NCBI RefSeq assembly: GCF_002135415.1
Contig: NZ_NEGJ01000002.1
Coordinates: 62,001 to 126,000, forward strand
DNA: 64,000 nt
Reading direction: 5' to 3'
Origin: Acinetobacter sp. ANC 3832
GTDB lineage: Bacteria; Pseudomonadota; Gammaproteobacteria; Pseudomonadales; Moraxellaceae
The notes under the pieces were generated by a model. It was not told the DNA's origin, searched no databases, and saw only the letters and a list, made by a program, of their open reading frames with translations. Below are positions 1 to 10,545 of the stretch, piece after piece; the stretch's first letter is position 1, and each line of letters starts with the position of its first letter. Made by a program: the position numbers and the translations under genes.

Positions 1-1377
1 CGATACTTTCCACGGTGCATGTTTACCTTGTTTAGGCATAACTTCTGCCGCACGTGCAATATAACCTGAAGATAAACTGCCCATTACAGTATCATCCATC
101 AATTCAGTTGCATCACCTTCAGGAATGACAGCATCGTAGCCTTTTTTATCCATATAATTTAACAAACGACAAATATAATCGGCAGCAACATCCACTTTTA
201 GTGTCCAAGATGCATTGATATAGCCAATAATCATCGCCATATTTGGTACATCACTCACCATCACACCTTTATATAACATGTGTTGTGAGGTATTCATGGG
301 CTTACCATCAATGGTTGCTTTAATCCCACCCAAAATTTGAATCTCTAAACCTGTCGCTGAAACAATAATATCAGCTTCTATGTGTTCACCAGATTTAAGT
401 TGAATACCCGTTTCTGTAAATTTATCTATTTGATCTGTGGCAATACTGGCTTTACCAGAACGTAAGATTTTAAATAAATCACCATCGGGAACAACACAAA
501 GGCGTTGATCCCAAGGATTATAAGTTGGGGTAAAGTGTTTCATATCCACCTTACCCTTCAATTGCATTTCAACTGATTTCAACAGTAATTTACGCAAAAT
601 TTTCGGCTGTTTCTGCGCTAGCGCATAAATACCACGTTGCATCCCAATATTACGTGCACGAGTTAATTTGTATGCCAAATCTTCAGGTAAAACTTTACGC
701 ATTTTTTCGTAAACAAAATCAATTGAAGGTACAGTTGCAATATAAGTAGGAGAACGCTGTAGCATGGTGACATGCCCTGCTCCACCTTTCACCATTGCAG
801 GTACTAATGTAATCGCAGTTGCACCACTACCAATAATAACGACTTTTTTACCTGCGTAATCTAAGTTTTCAGGCCAAAATTGTGGGTGAATGATTTGACC
901 TTTGAATGCTTCTTGATTTGGAAAATTCGGTTGGAAACCTTGGTCATAATTATAATAACCTGTGCATCCTACAACAAAGTTAGCCACCCAAGTTTGTTTC
1001 TTCTGGTTCGCATCTTCAATTTCAACGATCCATTTTTTTTGAACTGAATCATAATTTGCAGCCAATACTCGATGCTGAAATTTAATTTTTTCTTTTAACT
1101 TATATTCTTCAATCACTTCTGAAAGATAGCCCTTAATTGAAGCACCATCTGCCAATACATTCGATTTCTGCCACGGTTTAAAACGATAACCAAAAGTCGA
1201 CATATCTGAATCTGAACGAATACCAGGATACTTAAAGAAATCCCAAGTACCACCAAAACTTTCGCGTCGTTCAATAATCTCGAATTTACGATTCGGACAG
1301 TTTTTTGAAAGGTGTGCTGCTACGCCTAATCCAGAGATTCCAGCACCTACGATGAGAATATCAATTTGCTTTTCCAT
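1..1377 (-). CDS. almA: AlmA-type flavin monooxygenase (3' end cut by window edge)
   Basis: Flavin-containing monooxygenase of the AlmA group, which in Acinetobacter oxidises long-chain n-alkanes. The frame is open from an ATG at 1377 to base 1, giving 459 residues; the family is near 495, so about 35-40 C-terminal residues lie outside the window. Visible motifs: FAD-binding GAGISG at residues 11-16, the Baeyer-Villiger fingerprint pattern FxGxxxHxxxWP at about 158-169, and a second Rossmann GSGATA at about 183-188 for NADPH. It lies downstream of the rplQ terminator on the same strand, so it should have its own promoter. Assignment to AlmA rather than a generic BVMO rests on my memory of the AlmA sequence, which matches closely through the N-terminal half; substrate range is not shown by the sequence. 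Confidence 0.85.
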   Translation of the reverse strand, partial: MEKQIDILIVGAGISGLGVAAHLSKNCPNRKFEIIERRESFGGTWDFFKYPGIRSDSDMSTFGYRFKPWQKSNVLADGASIKGYLSEVIEEYKLKEKIKFQHRVLAANYDSVQKKWIVEIEDANQKKQTWVANFVVGCTGYYNYDQGFQPNFPNQEAFKGQIIHPQFWPENLDYAGKKVVIIGSGATAITLVPAMVKGGAGHVTMLQRSPTYIATVPSIDFVYEKMRKVLPEDLAYKLTRARNIGMQRGIYALAQKQPKILRKLLLKSVEMQLKGKVDMKHFTPTYNPWDQRLCVVPDGDLFKILRSGKASIATDQIDKFTETGIQLKSGEHIEADIIVSATGLEIQILGGIKATIDGKPMNTSQHMLYKGVMVSDVPNMAMIIGYINASWTLKVDVAADYICRLLNYMDKKGYDAVIPEGDATELMDDTVMGSLSSGYIARAAEVMPKQGKHAPWKVS

Positions 1378-1425
1378 GTTCTTTTTATAACCTGTTTGTC
1401 TGTACATTTTTATTAAAGCACAAAT

Positions 1426-1445
1426 TTGACAATACGCAATGTCAA
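1426..1445. promoter_or_regulatory. Inverted repeat upstream of almA, possible operator
   Basis: TTGACA and TGTCAA form a perfect 6-base inverted repeat with an 8-base spacer, 49-68 bases before the almA ATG. Read on the minus strand, the first arm is also a consensus -35 hexamer, but I find no good -10 at the right distance. A transcription-factor site is inference only. Confidence 0.3.
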
Positions 1446-1513
1446 GTTAGTATTTTTCAGACAAAAATTATGTCACTTGAGGACAAATGATAAAATTGTC
1501 TAACAATAGACAT

Positions 1514-1539
1514 AAAAAAAGACCGGTGATTAACCGGCC
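1514..1539 (-). terminator. Terminator of the S10-spc-alpha operon
   Basis: On the minus strand a 7-bp GC-rich stem (GGCCGGT with ACCGGTC, one G-U pair, 5-base loop) is followed by seven T. It lies 35 bases past the rplQ stop and separates rplQ from almA. Confidence 0.9.
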
Positions 1540-1574
1540 TTCTTCTGAACAACTAAAAGTCATTCTACACGAAA

Positions 1575-1940
1575 TTATTTAACTTCGCGATCTACTAGCT
1601 CAACGTAAGCCATCGGTGCAGCATCACCTGCACGGAAGCCCGCTTTAAGAACACGTAGATAGCCGCCGTTACGTTCTTTATAACGAGGGCCAAGAACTGT
1701 AAATAATTTACCTACAGTTACTGCTGAACGAGTACGAGCAAATGCCAAACGACGGTTTGCTACTGTATCGTTTTTAGCTAAAGTGATTAAAGGCTCAGCA
1801 ACACGACGTAATTCTTTTGCTTTAGGAACAGTTGTTTTAATCAACTCGTGTTCAAACAAAGAATTAGCCATGTTTTGGAACATCGCTTTACGATGACTGC
1901 TTGTACGGCCTAATTTCACACCACTATTACGATGACGCAT
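1575..1940 (-). CDS. rplQ: 50S ribosomal protein L17
   Basis: Large-subunit protein near the peptide exit tunnel. The 121 residues begin [20 protein letters not shown], the conserved L17 start, and contain the usual basic stretch with AEPLITLAK. It is last in the alpha operon, 18 bases after rpoA, and is followed by a strong terminator. Length is slightly below the E. coli protein (127). Confidence 0.98.
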   Translation of the reverse strand: MRHRNSGVKLGRTSSHRKAMFQNMANSLFEHELIKTTVPKAKELRRVAEPLITLAKNDTVANRRLAFARTRSAVTVGKLFTVLGPRYKERNGGYLRVLKAGFRAGDAAPMAYVELVDREVK

Positions 1941-1958
1941 GGTGATAGTCCTACTTAA

Positions 1959-2966
1959 TTAACGGCTACGATAGGCAAAACGATCGTCCATACGTAAACT
2001 AGCTGGTGGCCAGTTCTCTAAACGCATGCCGAGTTGTAAGCCTTTTGAAGCCAGAACATCTTTAATCTCAGTCAACGATTTTTTACCTAAGTTAGGAGTT
2101 TTTAACAACTCAACTTCAGTACGTTGAACAAGATCACCGATGTAGTAAATATTTTCTGCTTTCAAACAGTTAGCAGAACGAACAGTAAGCTCTAGATCAT
2201 CTACTGGACGAAGCAAGATTGGGTCAACTTCTTCACGAGGCTCTTGAGCAACAGGAGCTTGATCTTTCTGAAGATCAACAAAAATTGCAATTTGTTGTTG
2301 CAAGATTGTTGCCGCTTTGCGGATCGCTTCTTCTGGATCAACTGTACCATTGGTTTCAAGGTCAATGACCAATTTATCAAGGTCTGTACGTTGTTCAACA
2401 CGCGCATTTTCAACGGTGTAAGAAACACGTTTGATAGGGCTATAAGAAGCATCTAACTGTAAACGACCCACTGGGCGAGTTTCGCCTTCTGGGAAACGTG
2501 AGTCAGATGTTTCATAACCACGACCTTGAGAAACTTTCAGGCGCATTTTAATAGAGCCTGAAGCACTCAATGTGCCGATCAAATGTTCCGGGTTAACCAC
2601 TTCAACATTATGAGGTAAACGAAGATCAGCAGCAGTAATATCGCCAGGACCTTGTTTCTCTAATGTTAAATACGCTTCATTTTGATCGAACAGCTTAATA
2701 GACAATCCTTTAAGGTTCAGCAAGAGCTCGACGATGTCCTGCTGCAAGCCTTCTAAAGTACTGTACTCGTGCTCAACACCTTCAATTTCAACTTCAACCA
2801 CAGCTGCGCCAGGTAAAGAAGAAAGAAGGATGCGGCGTAAAGCATTACCTAGAGTATGACCAAAGCCACGCTCTAAAGGTTCCAGAATCACTTTTGCCGA
2901 GGTCCCGCTTGCCGCTTCGACCTTGATCGCTTGCGGAGTAAGAAACTCGTTTGCAGTACGCGTCAT
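1959..2966 (-). CDS. rpoA: RNA polymerase alpha subunit
   Basis: Alpha subunit, 335 residues. The N-terminal domain (about 1-235) dimerises and binds beta/beta'; it shows [17 protein letters not shown] near residues 34-50. After an acidic linker the C-terminal domain (about 250-320) has the helix-hairpin-helix region with [12 protein letters not shown], which contacts UP elements and activators. Its place between rpsD and rplQ is the standard alpha-operon order. Confidence 0.99.
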   Translation of the reverse strand: MTRTANEFLTPQAIKVEAASGTSAKVILEPLERGFGHTLGNALRRILLSSLPGAAVVEVEIEGVEHEYSTLEGLQQDIVELLLNLKGLSIKLFDQNEAYLTLEKQGPGDITAADLRLPHNVEVVNPEHLIGTLSASGSIKMRLKVSQGRGYETSDSRFPEGETRPVGRLQLDASYSPIKRVSYTVENARVEQRTDLDKLVIDLETNGTVDPEEAIRKAATILQQQIAIFVDLQKDQAPVAQEPREEVDPILLRPVDDLELTVRSANCLKAENIYYIGDLVQRTEVELLKTPNLGKKSLTEIKDVLASKGLQLGMRLENWPPASLRMDDRFAYRSR

Positions 2967-2983
2967 TATTGCTACCTCAAGGA

Positions 2984-3610
2984 TTATTTAGAATACAATT
3001 CTACAATCAAGCTTTCGTTGATTTCAGCAGGTAAATCAGAACGATCTGGTGCAGCTTTAAATGTACCTTCAAGTTTCGAATGATCTACTTCGATCCAAGG
3101 AGAAGTACCACGTTGAGTAGCTAATTCAATTGCGTTTTTAATACGTAATTGTTGTTTAGCACCTTCGTGAACTGCGATAACATCACCAGCTTTAACTTGG
3201 ATAGACGCAATGTTAACACGACGGCCATTCAAAGTAATGCTACGGTGAGATACAAGCTGACGAGCTTCTGCACGTGTAGAACCAAAGCCCATGCGATAAA
3301 CAACGTTATCAATACGGCTTTCAAGCAATTTCAACAAGTTTTCACCTGTTGCGCCTTTAACACGAGCAGCTTCTTTATAGTAGTTACTAAATTGACGTTC
3401 TAACACACCGTACATACGACGTACTTTTTGTTTTTCACGTAATTGTAGTGAGTACTCAGATTGTTTACTACCACGAGCTCCGCCGTGTTGGCCAGGAGCT
3501 TTAGCATGTTTTTTTGTCTTAACGTCAAACGGTTTAACGCCTGATTTAAGTTGCAGGTCTGTCCCTTCGCGGCGAGAGAGTTTGCATTTTGGACCAATAT
3601 AACGAGCCAT
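2984..3610 (-). CDS. rpsD: 30S ribosomal protein S4
   Basis: Primary 16S-binding protein, 208 residues, beginning [19 protein letters not shown]. The S4 RNA-binding domain lies at about 95-160 ([14 protein letters not shown]). There is only one cysteine near the N-terminus, so this is the zinc-free form. In E. coli S4 represses the alpha operon through the rpsM leader; the 106-base gap before rpsM here contains a hairpin that could serve this role. Confidence 0.98.
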   Translation of the reverse strand: MARYIGPKCKLSRREGTDLQLKSGVKPFDVKTKKHAKAPGQHGGARGSKQSEYSLQLREKQKVRRMYGVLERQFSNYYKEAARVKGATGENLLKLLESRIDNVVYRMGFGSTRAEARQLVSHRSITLNGRRVNIASIQVKAGDVIAVHEGAKQQLRIKNAIELATQRGTSPWIEVDHSKLEGTFKAAPDRSDLPAEINESLIVELYSK

Positions 3611-3622
3611 GAATGATTCTCC

Positions 3623-4009
3623 TTAGACGCGACGTTTTTTAGGTGGACGGCAACCGTTGTGCGGGATTGGCGTCACATCGGTAATGCTGTTAATTTTATA
3701 ACCCACTGCACCTAAAGCACGAACCGCAGATTCACGACCAGGACCAGGACCTTTTACAAGGACGTCCAAGTTTTTCAAACCGTAATCCAAAGCTGCTTTA
3801 CCAGCAACTTCAGCAGCTACCTGAGCAGCAAACGGAGTTGATTTACGTGATCCACGGAAGCCTTGTCCACCCGAAGTGGCCCAAGCCAGTGCATTACCTT
3901 GACGATCGGTAATAGTCACAATGGTGTTATTAAAAGAAGCGTGAATGTGTGCAACACCTTCAGAGACGGTACGAGTGACCTTCTTGCGTGCGCGAGTATC
4001 TTTAGCCAT
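3623..4009 (-). CDS. rpsK: 30S ribosomal protein S11
   Basis: Platform protein of the small subunit, 128 residues. Conserved segments are [32 protein letters not shown] and the C-terminal [18 protein letters not shown]. It is co-transcribed between rpsM (19-base gap) and rpsD (12-base gap). Confidence 0.98.
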   Translation of the reverse strand: MAKDTRARKKVTRTVSEGVAHIHASFNNTIVTITDRQGNALAWATSGGQGFRGSRKSTPFAAQVAAEVAGKAALDYGLKNLDVLVKGPGPGRESAVRALGAVGYKINSITDVTPIPHNGCRPPKKRRV

Positions 4010-4028
4010 CTTTTAGCTTCCAGAAATC

Positions 4029-4385
4029 TTATTTCTTAATAGGTTTGCGCGGACCTTTACGGGTACGTGCGTTAGTTTTGGTGCGTTGTCCACGGACAGG
4101 CAAGCTGCGACGATGACGAAGACCACGATAGCAGCCTAAATCCATTAAACGTTTAATGTTCATGGAAATTTCGCGACGTAAATCACCTTCGGTCGGAACC
4201 TTGGCAACTTCTGCACGAATCGCATCAAGCTGAGCATCATCCAATTCACGGATCTTAGTAGTAGTGGCAATACCAACAGCAGCTAAGATATTCTTAGCAG
4301 TGTGGCGACCAACACCAAAAATGTACGTGAGGGAGATAACAGCATGCTTGTTATCCGGAATGTTTACACCGGCAATACGAGCCAT
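4029..4385 (-). CDS. rpsM: 30S ribosomal protein S13
   Basis: Head protein of the 30S subunit that contacts tRNA and the 50S bridge. The 118 residues start [20 protein letters not shown] and end in the basic tail [18 protein letters not shown], both family hallmarks. It is the first gene of the alpha section, 106 bases after rpmJ; that gap holds a 7-bp GC hairpin. Confidence 0.98.
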   Translation of the reverse strand: MARIAGVNIPDNKHAVISLTYIFGVGRHTAKNILAAVGIATTTKIRELDDAQLDAIRAEVAKVPTEGDLRREISMNIKRLMDLGCYRGLRHRRSLPVRGQRTKTNARTRKGPRKPIKK

Positions 4386-4418
4386 TCACTTTTCTCCAAA
4401 AAGGCAGTAGATAATCAA

Positions 4419-4446
4419 CCGCCCCACAAAAAATCTTGAGGGGCGG
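4419..4446 (-). promoter_or_regulatory. GC hairpin between rpmJ and rpsM
   Basis: CCGCCCC and GGGGCGG form a perfect 7-bp stem with a 14-base AT-rich loop. It lies within the 106-base gap before rpsM. No T-run follows on the minus strand, so it is not a classic terminator. In E. coli the alpha-operon leader at this place is the S4 translational repression site; equivalence here is inference. Confidence 0.5.
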
Positions 4447-4491
4447 ATAATAACCTAATTAGCCTACTGAAATCAACAGGTCTTGATCAGA

Positions 4492-4608
4492 TTAACCTTG
4501 ACGCTGCTTATGACGAGGTTCTGCGTTGCAAATCACGCGGATAACCCCATTACGACGGATAACTTTACAGCTACCACAAATTTTTTTAACAGAAGCTTGA
4601 ACTTTCAT
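4492..4608 (-). CDS. rpmJ: 50S ribosomal protein L36
   Basis: A 38-codon gene running from an ATG at 4608 to a TAA at 4492-4494. The product begins [15 protein letters not shown] and ends EPRHKQRQG. It has the C-x2-C ... C ... H zinc ribbon (Cys11, Cys14, Cys27, His33), so it is the zinc-binding form. It sits 20 bases after secY, the standard place. Confidence 0.97.
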   Translation of the reverse strand: MKVQASVKKICGSCKVIRRNGVIRVICNAEPRHKQRQG

Positions 4609-4628
4609 GATGAAACCTCTAAGTGCGC

Positions 4629-5984
4629 TTATCCCTTAGGATGAGCAGTCTTTCTCATTAACGTTTGATTATCGTACTGACGTGAAGTGAGATGAGCTTG
4701 AAGCTGAGCCATAAAGTCCATCACAACAACAACTACAATCAGCAAAGAAGTACCACCCAAATGGAATGGAATACCAAAAGAACTTTGCAAAATCATCGGC
4801 ATTAAACAGATGATTGTAATGTAGATCGCGCCAATAAAAGTCAAACGATTAAGAATATGATCTAAGTAACGAGCAGTTTGCTCCCCTGGGCGAATACCAG
4901 GTACGTAAGCTCCGCTGCGCTTCAAATTCTCTGCAACTTCTTTAGGACTGAAAACCAGTGCCGTATAGAAATAACAGAAGAAGATAATTAACGCACCGAA
5001 TAACACTAAATACAAAGGTTGTCCAGGCGATAAAACCAATGCCAAATCTTGCAAAGAGCGTTTTACAATTCCTGCATTTGGATCAGCACTACCTAACCAT
5101 TGACCTAAACTTGCAGGGAACAACAATAACGAACTAGCGAAAATTGCTGGAATAACCCCTGCCATGTTAATTTTCAATGGCAAATGTGTTTGCTGTGCAG
5201 TAAATACACGACGACCTTGCTGTTTTTGAGCATAGTTCACAGGAATGCGACGTTGAGCTTTCTCAATAAATACAATGGCAGCAAGTACAGCTAAAGACAG
5301 TAAAGCAAAAACTGCCAAACCGATTAAACTGGTTTGACCATTTTCTACAGAAGAAAATGATTGAATTACTAAATTTGGTAAACCCGCCACAATACCTGCA
5401 AAAATGATCATAGAGATACCATTACCAATACCACGCTCGGTAATTTGTTCCCCTAACCACATCAAGAACATGGTACCTGCAACTAACGAAGTTAGTGCGG
5501 GAATGTAGAAAGCAAGACCAGAAGTTAAGGTAATCCCTTGACTAATAAGCCCTGCACACATTCCAATACCTTGCACGACTGCAAGTAAAAGTGTGCCATA
5601 ACGCGTATATTGATTAATCTTACGCTTACCCTGTTCACCCTCTTTCTTTAATGCTTCCAGCGAAGGAACTACCGTAGACATTAACTGCACAATAATAGAT
5701 GCAGAAATGTACGGCATAATTCCTAACGCAAGAATTGACATTCGCTCTAATGCCCCACCAGAGAACATATTAAACAAACCTAAAAAAGTACCTTCATTAG
5801 CTTTGAAAAAACGTTCTAGTGCGACATTATCGATACCTGGCAGCGGAATATGCGCTCCTAGTCGAAAAACAACCAATGCGCCAACTAAGAACATTAATCG
5901 ACGAATAACTTCACGATATTTCACATGAAATGGCTGGCCTTTCATCATGTTAACATGACCTGAAGAACTAGGAGACATAGTCAC
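4629..5984 (-). CDS. secY: Preprotein translocase subunit SecY
   Basis: Central channel of the Sec translocon in the inner membrane, 451 residues with ten predicted membrane helices. Recognisable segments are [13 protein letters not shown] in TM1, [20 protein letters not shown] in the plug/TM2 region, and the cytoplasmic loop with YAQKQQGRR. The start at 5984 is GTG, with GAGGAG nine bases upstream inside the end of rplO; an in-frame ATG at 5978 is the alternative. It lies between rplO and rpmJ as in other gammaproteobacteria. Confidence 0.97.
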   Translation of the reverse strand: MTMSPSSSGHVNMMKGQPFHVKYREVIRRLMFLVGALVVFRLGAHIPLPGIDNVALERFFKANEGTFLGLFNMFSGGALERMSILALGIMPYISASIIVQLMSTVVPSLEALKKEGEQGKRKINQYTRYGTLLLAVVQGIGMCAGLISQGITLTSGLAFYIPALTSLVAGTMFLMWLGEQITERGIGNGISMIIFAGIVAGLPNLVIQSFSSVENGQTSLIGLAVFALLSLAVLAAIVFIEKAQRRIPVNYAQKQQGRRVFTAQQTHLPLKINMAGVIPAIFASSLLLFPASLGQWLGSADPNAGIVKRSLQDLALVLSPGQPLYLVLFGALIIFFCYFYTALVFSPKEVAENLKRSGAYVPGIRPGEQTARYLDHILNRLTFIGAIYITIICLMPMILQSSFGIPFHLGGTSLLIVVVVVMDFMAQLQAHLTSRQYDNQTLMRKTAHPKG

Positions 5985-5990
5985 TCGCGA

Positions 5991-6431
5991 TTACTCCTCG
6001 ACTTTACCGCCAGCAGCTTCTAGAGCAGCTTTAGCGCCTTTAGTCAATGCAACACCTTGAACAGTGAATGCACGAGTGATTTCACCAGAAAGTACGATAC
6101 GAGCACGTATCATATCTTTACGTACAACATTTGCAGCTTTTAAAGTTTCAAGTGAAACAATATCACCTTCAACTTTAGTAAGTTCAGACAAACGTACTTC
6201 AGCAGTTTTCAAAGCCAATTGGCTAGTGAAACCGAATTTAGGCAAACGACGATATAACGCAGTTTGTCCGCCTTCGAAACCTGGACGCGTACCACCACTT
6301 TTACGTGAGTTTTGACCTTTGACACCACGGCCACCAGTCTTACCAACGCCAGAACCGATACCACGGCCTAAACGACGGCTGTCACGTTTTGCACCTTCAG
6401 CAGGTGCAAGCTCATTTAAACGCAGAGTCAT
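5991..6431 (-). CDS. rplO: 50S ribosomal protein L15
   Basis: 23S-binding protein, 146 residues. The glycine/arginine-rich N-terminus [20 protein letters not shown] and [15 protein letters not shown] are typical of L15. It is 3 bases after rpmD, and its last codons carry the Shine-Dalgarno of secY, suggesting coupled translation. Confidence 0.98.
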   Translation of the reverse strand: MTLRLNELAPAEGAKRDSRRLGRGIGSGVGKTGGRGVKGQNSRKSGGTRPGFEGGQTALYRRLPKFGFTSQLALKTAEVRLSELTKVEGDIVSLETLKAANVVRKDMIRARIVLSGEITRAFTVQGVALTKGAKAALEAAGGKVEE

Positions 6432-6434
6432 GGC

Positions 6435-6611
6435 TTATTCCTCTACACTAACCATATAGTAAACTTTGTTGACCATACCACGATTAGAAGGTGTATCTAA
6501 CACTTCTACAGTATGACCAATACGACGCAGACCTAAACCTTGTAGACAAAGTTTGTGATTTTTCAAACGATGCGAAGAAGATTTAGTCTGGGTAACTTTA
6601 ATCGTTTTCAT
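6435..6611 (-). CDS. rpmD: 50S ribosomal protein L30
   Basis: A 58-codon gene from an ATG at 6611 to a TAA at 6435-6437. The product [20 protein letters not shown] ... [24 protein letters not shown] fits L30, including the [10 protein letters not shown] core. It fills the gap between rpsE and rplO with 6- and 3-base spacers. Confidence 0.96.
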   Translation of the reverse strand: MKTIKVTQTKSSSHRLKNHKLCLQGLGLRRIGHTVEVLDTPSNRGMVNKVYYMVSVEE

Positions 6612-6617
6612 GATTGA

Positions 6618-7115
6618 TTACCCTTGAATTTGTTCTACGGTTAAACCACGTTTCGCAGCAACCTTCTCAGCGGAAGTCATATCACGCAAACCATTAAAAG
6701 TCGCGTTTACTACGTTAGCAGCGTTTGTAGAACCATAACACTTAGTCAGTACGTTACGTACACCAGCAGCTTCAAGTACGGCACGCATAGAACCACCAGC
6801 GATTACGCCTGTACCTTCAGAAGCAGGTTGCATGTATACACGACTTGCGCCATGACGAGCACGGATTGGATGTTGTAAAGTACCATCAGCAAGATCAACA
6901 GTGATCATGTTGCGGCGTGCAGCTTCAAGTGCTTTAGAAATAGCAGCTGGAACTTCACGTGCTTTACCACGGCCAAAACCTACGCGACCATTACCATCTC
7001 CAACCACAGTCAATGCTGTGAAAGAGAAGATACGACCACCCTTAACAACTTTGGCTACACGATCAACGGCAACCAGCTTTTCAACAAGACCTTCGTTTTG
7101 TTCAACTTTAGCCAT
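6618..7115 (-). CDS. rpsE: 30S ribosomal protein S5
   Basis: Decoding-fidelity protein, 165 residues. It has the double-stranded-RNA-binding N-terminal domain ([20 protein letters not shown], about 19-38), the GxGxxGxGxGKA-type turn, and the C-terminal domain with [15 protein letters not shown]. It is two bases after rplR. Confidence 0.98.
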   Translation of the reverse strand: MAKVEQNEGLVEKLVAVDRVAKVVKGGRIFSFTALTVVGDGNGRVGFGRGKAREVPAAISKALEAARRNMITVDLADGTLQHPIRARHGASRVYMQPASEGTGVIAGGSMRAVLEAAGVRNVLTKCYGSTNAANVVNATFNGLRDMTSAEKVAAKRGLTVEQIQG

Positions 7116-7117
7116 GA

Positions 7118-7468
7118 TTAGAACTCCAAGCCGTTTTCACGAGCAGCATCAGCCAAGGCTTTGATACGACCATGATATTTAAAACCAGAACGGTCAAATG
7201 CAACTTTAGTTACACCAGCTGCTTTCGCGCGTTCTGCGATTAAAGCACCAACTTTAGTTGCAGCATCTACGTTACCCGTAGTACCGCTACGTAAAGATGC
7301 GTCCAAAGTAGAAGCTTGCGCTAATACTTTGCCACCATCTGCTGAAATAACTTGCGCATAGATGTGACGCGGAGTGCGGTTTACACACAAACGAGTCGCA
7401 CCCAATGCACGGATGTGCAAGCGTGTGCTTTTCGCACGACGCAAACGGGATTGTTTCTTTTCGTTCAT
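7118..7468 (-). CDS. rplR: 50S ribosomal protein L18
   Basis: 5S rRNA-binding protein, 116 residues. The basic N-terminus ([19 protein letters not shown]) and the C-terminal [20 protein letters not shown] are conserved in L18. It lies between rplF (14-base gap) and rpsE (2-base gap) in the spc section. Confidence 0.98.
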   Translation of the reverse strand: MNEKKQSRLRRAKSTRLHIRALGATRLCVNRTPRHIYAQVISADGGKVLAQASTLDASLRSGTTGNVDAATKVGALIAERAKAAGVTKVAFDRSGFKYHGRIKALADAARENGLEF

Positions 7469-7482
7469 AAGAACCTCGCGCC

Positions 7483-8016
7483 TTATTTCTTCTTAGCTTC
7501 TTTACGAAGAACAACTTCATCCGAATAACGAACACCTTTACCTTTATATGGCTCTGGCGGACGATATCCACGGATATCTGCAGCTACTTGACCCAACATA
7601 TGTTTGCTTGCTGATTTCAAAATGATTTCAGTAGCAGTTGGAGTTTCAGCAGTTACACCTTCTGGAAGCGTGTAATCGATCGGGTGTGAGTAACCAAGGT
7701 TAAGGTTAACAATGTTACCTTTAACCGCAGCTTTATAACCAACACCAATAAGTTGTAACTTACGTTCGAAACCTTCGCTTACACCTTTTACAAGGTTATT
7801 TAAAACAGCGCGAGCAGTACCTGCTTGCATCCAAGCGTCTTTCGACTCTTTAACTGGAGCAAGTTGAAGGGCACCTTCTTCCTGTTTAAGCTCGACCAGC
7901 GCATGCAGGTTGAAAGACAAAGTACCTTTTGTGCCTTTCACTTCGACCTGCCGGCCGTTCTGAGTAACTGTTACACCGTTAGGTACAGTTACTGGGGCTT
8001 TAGCCACACGAGACAT
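7483..8016 (-). CDS. rplF: 50S ribosomal protein L6
   Basis: 23S-binding protein near the sarcin-ricin loop, 177 residues in two similar domains. It begins [17 protein letters not shown] and has the C-terminal signature [16 protein letters not shown] at about 150-165. It is 13 bases after rpsH. Confidence 0.98.
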   Translation of the reverse strand: MSRVAKAPVTVPNGVTVTQNGRQVEVKGTKGTLSFNLHALVELKQEEGALQLAPVKESKDAWMQAGTARAVLNNLVKGVSEGFERKLQLIGVGYKAAVKGNIVNLNLGYSHPIDYTLPEGVTAETPTATEIILKSASKHMLGQVAADIRGYRPPEPYKGKGVRYSDEVVLRKEAKKK

Positions 8017-8029
8017 GAGGAATCACCTA

Positions 8030-8425
8030 TTAAGAAACAAAAGCAATAACTTCACCACCGATGCCTGCAGCACGTGCAGCGCGATCAGTCATGATGCCTT
8101 TGCTTGTAGAAACAATCGCAACACCCAAACCTTGCTTAACGCTAGGTAAGTTATCTTTACCGCGATACTGACGTAAACCTGGACGGCTTACACGTTTCAC
8201 AGTTTCGATAACAGGCTTGCCTTCGAAATATTTTAAAGTAATCGTTAATGTAGGTTTGCCTTCATTCTCAGCAACCGCTACTTCAGCGATATAACCCTCT
8301 TGTTGAAGAACATTTGCAATAGCAACTTTCAACTTAGAGTTAGGCATAGAAACAGTTTGTTTCTTAGCCATTTGTGCGTTACGAACACGTGTTAACATGT
8401 CGGCAACGGTATCTTGCATACTCAT
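8030..8425 (-). CDS. rpsH: 30S ribosomal protein S8
   Basis: 16S-binding assembly protein, 131 residues. It starts [18 protein letters not shown] and ends with the signature [22 protein letters not shown]. In E. coli S8 represses the spc operon by binding near the rplE start; I did not identify such a site by eye. It follows rpsN after 11 bases. Confidence 0.98.
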   Translation of the reverse strand: MSMQDTVADMLTRVRNAQMAKKQTVSMPNSKLKVAIANVLQQEGYIAEVAVAENEGKPTLTITLKYFEGKPVIETVKRVSRPGLRQYRGKDNLPSVKQGLGVAIVSTSKGIMTDRAARAAGIGGEVIAFVS

Positions 8426-8436
8426 TTAGACGCTCC

Positions 8437-8742
8437 TTACCAGCTTGCCTTAACAACGCCCGGCACATCGCCTTGCATTACTGTTTCACGTAATTTGTTA
8501 CGGCTTAAGCCGAACTTACGGAAGTAACCATGAGGACGACCAGTTAAACCACAACGGTTACGAAGACGTACCGGAGATGCATTACGTGGCAATGCTTGTA
8601 ACTTTAACATCGCATTGAAACGTTCTTCATCAGTTGCATTTACGTTTGCAATCGTTGCTTTATATTCAGCACGTTTTGCAGCGTATTTCTCAACTGTAGC
8701 TTCGCGTTTCAACTCGCGATTAATCATACCTTTCTTAGCCAT
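8437..8742 (-). CDS. rpsN: 30S ribosomal protein S14, zinc-free long form
   Basis: Small-subunit head protein, 101 residues. The core [22 protein letters not shown] is present, but the paired CxxC motifs of the short zinc-binding form are absent, so this is the long C-minus type. It lies 9 bases after rplE. Confidence 0.98.
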   Translation of the reverse strand: MAKKGMINRELKREATVEKYAAKRAEYKATIANVNATDEERFNAMLKLQALPRNASPVRLRNRCGLTGRPHGYFRKFGLSRNKLRETVMQGDVPGVVKASW

Positions 8743-8751
8743 ATCGACCTC

Positions 8752-9288
8752 TTATTTGAACGGGAAGCCGAATGCACGCATAAGCGCACGGCCTTCGTCA
8801 TCGGTGCGAGCCGTAGTAGTGATAGTAATATCCATACCACGAATACGATCAATCTTATCGAAATCGATTTCTGGGAACATAATCTGTTCCTTCAAACCCA
8901 ACGAGTAGTTACCACGACCGTCAAAAGATTTCGCTGAGAAACCACGGAAGTCACGGATACGCGGGATTGCGATAGAAATCAAACGGTCTAAGAATTCGTA
9001 CATTTGGTCGCCACGTAAAGTAACTTTACAACCAATTGGCCAACCATCACGGATTTTAAAACCTGCGATTGATTTACGTGCAAGAGTAAGTACTGGTTTT
9101 TGACCAGCAATTGCTTGCATATCTGATAATGCGCCGTCTAATAATTTCTTATCAGCAGAAGCAGCACCAACACCCATGTTTAGAGTGATTTTAGTAATGC
9201 GTGGAATCTGCATTACATTCTCAAGACTCAAAGTTTCTTTCAACTGAGTCTTAAGTTCTTCGTTATAACGTGTTCTAAGTCTGGCCAT
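8752..9288 (-). CDS. rplE: 50S ribosomal protein L5
   Basis: 5S rRNA-binding central protuberance protein, 178 residues. Conserved parts are [15 protein letters not shown] (about 27-41), [20 protein letters not shown] and the C-terminal [19 protein letters not shown]. It is 15 bases after rplX. Confidence 0.98.
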   Translation of the reverse strand: MARLRTRYNEELKTQLKETLSLENVMQIPRITKITLNMGVGAASADKKLLDGALSDMQAIAGQKPVLTLARKSIAGFKIRDGWPIGCKVTLRGDQMYEFLDRLISIAIPRIRDFRGFSAKSFDGRGNYSLGLKEQIMFPEIDFDKIDRIRGMDITITTTARTDDEGRALMRAFGFPFK

Positions 9289-9303
9289 AGCCGATTCAAC
9301 CTA

Positions 9304-9621
9304 TTACTTCGCTACCGCCACTGATTCACCATTTGACTTGTAGACGCGAGTTTTAACGCCTTCAGCAACTTGGTAACCAACACGGTCAGCCTTTTGGGTT
9401 GTAGCATTAAAAACCGCTACATTCGAAATATGAAGCGTAGCTTCCTGAGTAACAATACCGCCTTCAGCGCCAGTTACTTTATTCGGCTTTTGATGCTTCG
9501 TAACTAAGTTAAGGCCTTCAACCTTAACTCGGTCATTAGAAACAGACAAAACAGTACCCTGTTTGCCTTTTTCTTTACCTGCGATCACAATTACTTGATC
9601 GCCTTTTCTAATCTTAGCCAT
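9304..9621 (-). CDS. rplX: 50S ribosomal protein L24
   Basis: Assembly-initiator protein with an N-terminal KOW motif ([20 protein letters not shown], residues 3-22). The 105 residues match family length. It follows rplN by 11 bases and precedes rplE. Confidence 0.97.
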   Translation of the reverse strand: MAKIRKGDQVIVIAGKEKGKQGTVLSVSNDRVKVEGLNLVTKHQKPNKVTGAEGGIVTQEATLHISNVAVFNATTQKADRVGYQVAEGVKTRVYKSNGESVAVAK

Positions 9622-9632
9622 GATTGCCTCTA

Positions 9633-10001
9633 TTATAGAACTTCAGGAGCCAATGAAATGATTTTCATGAACTGTTCAGTACGAAGCTCACGAGTCACTG
9701 GTCCGAAAATACGAGTTGCAATCGGCGCTTTGTTGTTGTTCAAAATAACTGCAGCATTATCATCAAAACGGATCACAGAACCATCTGAACGACGAATACC
9801 GAACTTAGTACGAACTACAACTGCATTCATCACGTCGCCTTTTTTAACACGACCACGTGGAATTGCTTCTTTTACAGTAACTTTAATAATGTCGCCAACA
9901 GAAGCATAACGACGATGTGAACCACCTAGTACTTTAATACATTGTACGCGGCGAGCTCCACTGTTGTCTGCTACGTCGAGCATACTTTCGGTCTGAATCA
10001 T
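9633..10001 (-). CDS. rplN: 50S ribosomal protein L14
   Basis: 122-residue protein with the typical start [20 protein letters not shown] and a C-terminal region [11 protein letters not shown]. It opens the spc section. The 92-base gap before it contains the 10-base palindrome CGAAATTTCG (10033-10042), a possible leader or processing site, but I saw no convincing promoter there. Confidence 0.98.
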   Translation of the reverse strand: MIQTESMLDVADNSGARRVQCIKVLGGSHRRYASVGDIIKVTVKEAIPRGRVKKGDVMNAVVVRTKFGIRRSDGSVIRFDDNAAVILNNNKAPIATRIFGPVTRELRTEQFMKIISLAPEVL

Positions 10002-10093
10002 TGCCCTACTCCAAAACCGAGCAACACCGGTCGAAATTTCGAAAGGCTCAAAGAGTACTCGAAATTAACCGATGATGCAACAAGAACGTCTAA

Positions 10094-10351
10094 TTACTCA
10101 GCAGCTGCTTCAACAACTTCAACCAAAGTCCATGCTTTAGTTTTAGAAATTGGGCGGCTTTCTTTAATGATCACAACATCGCCAGTTTTAGCAGTGTTAT
10201 TCTCATCATGAGCGTGTAATTTTGTTGAACGGCGGATTGATTTGCCATACAACGGGTGTTGAACGCGGCGTTCAATAAGCACAACAATAGACTTGTCCAT
10301 TTTGTCGCTTACGACTTTGCCAGTTAACGTGCGAACTGTTTGCTCACTCAT
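10094..10351 (-). CDS. rpsQ: 30S ribosomal protein S17
   Basis: 16S-binding OB-fold protein, 85 residues, with the conserved [14 protein letters not shown] and [16 protein letters not shown] segments. Its ATG overlaps the rpmC stop by four bases (10348-10351), which indicates translational coupling. It is the last gene of the S10 section. Confidence 0.98.
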   Translation of the reverse strand: MSEQTVRTLTGKVVSDKMDKSIVVLIERRVQHPLYGKSIRRSTKLHAHDENNTAKTGDVVIIKESRPISKTKAWTLVEVVEAAAE

Positions 10352-10545
10352 TGTCCGTTCCCCTGTTTTTCGGTAAGGAGTGTCTTAATACGAGCAATAG
10401 TCTTACGAGTAAGCGCAACTTCATGCGATTTACCCAATTGACCAGTTGATTTTGCCATACGAAGACGGAATTGGTTTAGCTGTTGCTCATCAAGCAAAGC
10501 TTTCAACTCTTCTACCGATTTTTCACGTAGATCTTTAGTATTCAT
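10348..10545 (-). CDS. rpmC: 50S ribosomal protein L29
   Basis: Exit-tunnel rim protein and SRP/trigger-factor contact, 65 residues, two helices. It begins [20 protein letters not shown]. It shares one base with the rplP stop and overlaps rpsQ by four bases, so the three genes are tightly coupled. Confidence 0.97.
   Translation of the reverse strand: MNTKDLREKSVEELKALLDEQQLNQFRLRMAKSTGQLGKSHEVALTRKTIARIKTLLTEKQGNGQ

Noticed and set aside
2244..2456. Antisense frames inside rpoA and many ribosomal protein genes
   Set aside because: They are shadows of highly conserved genes without ribosome sites or recognisable products.
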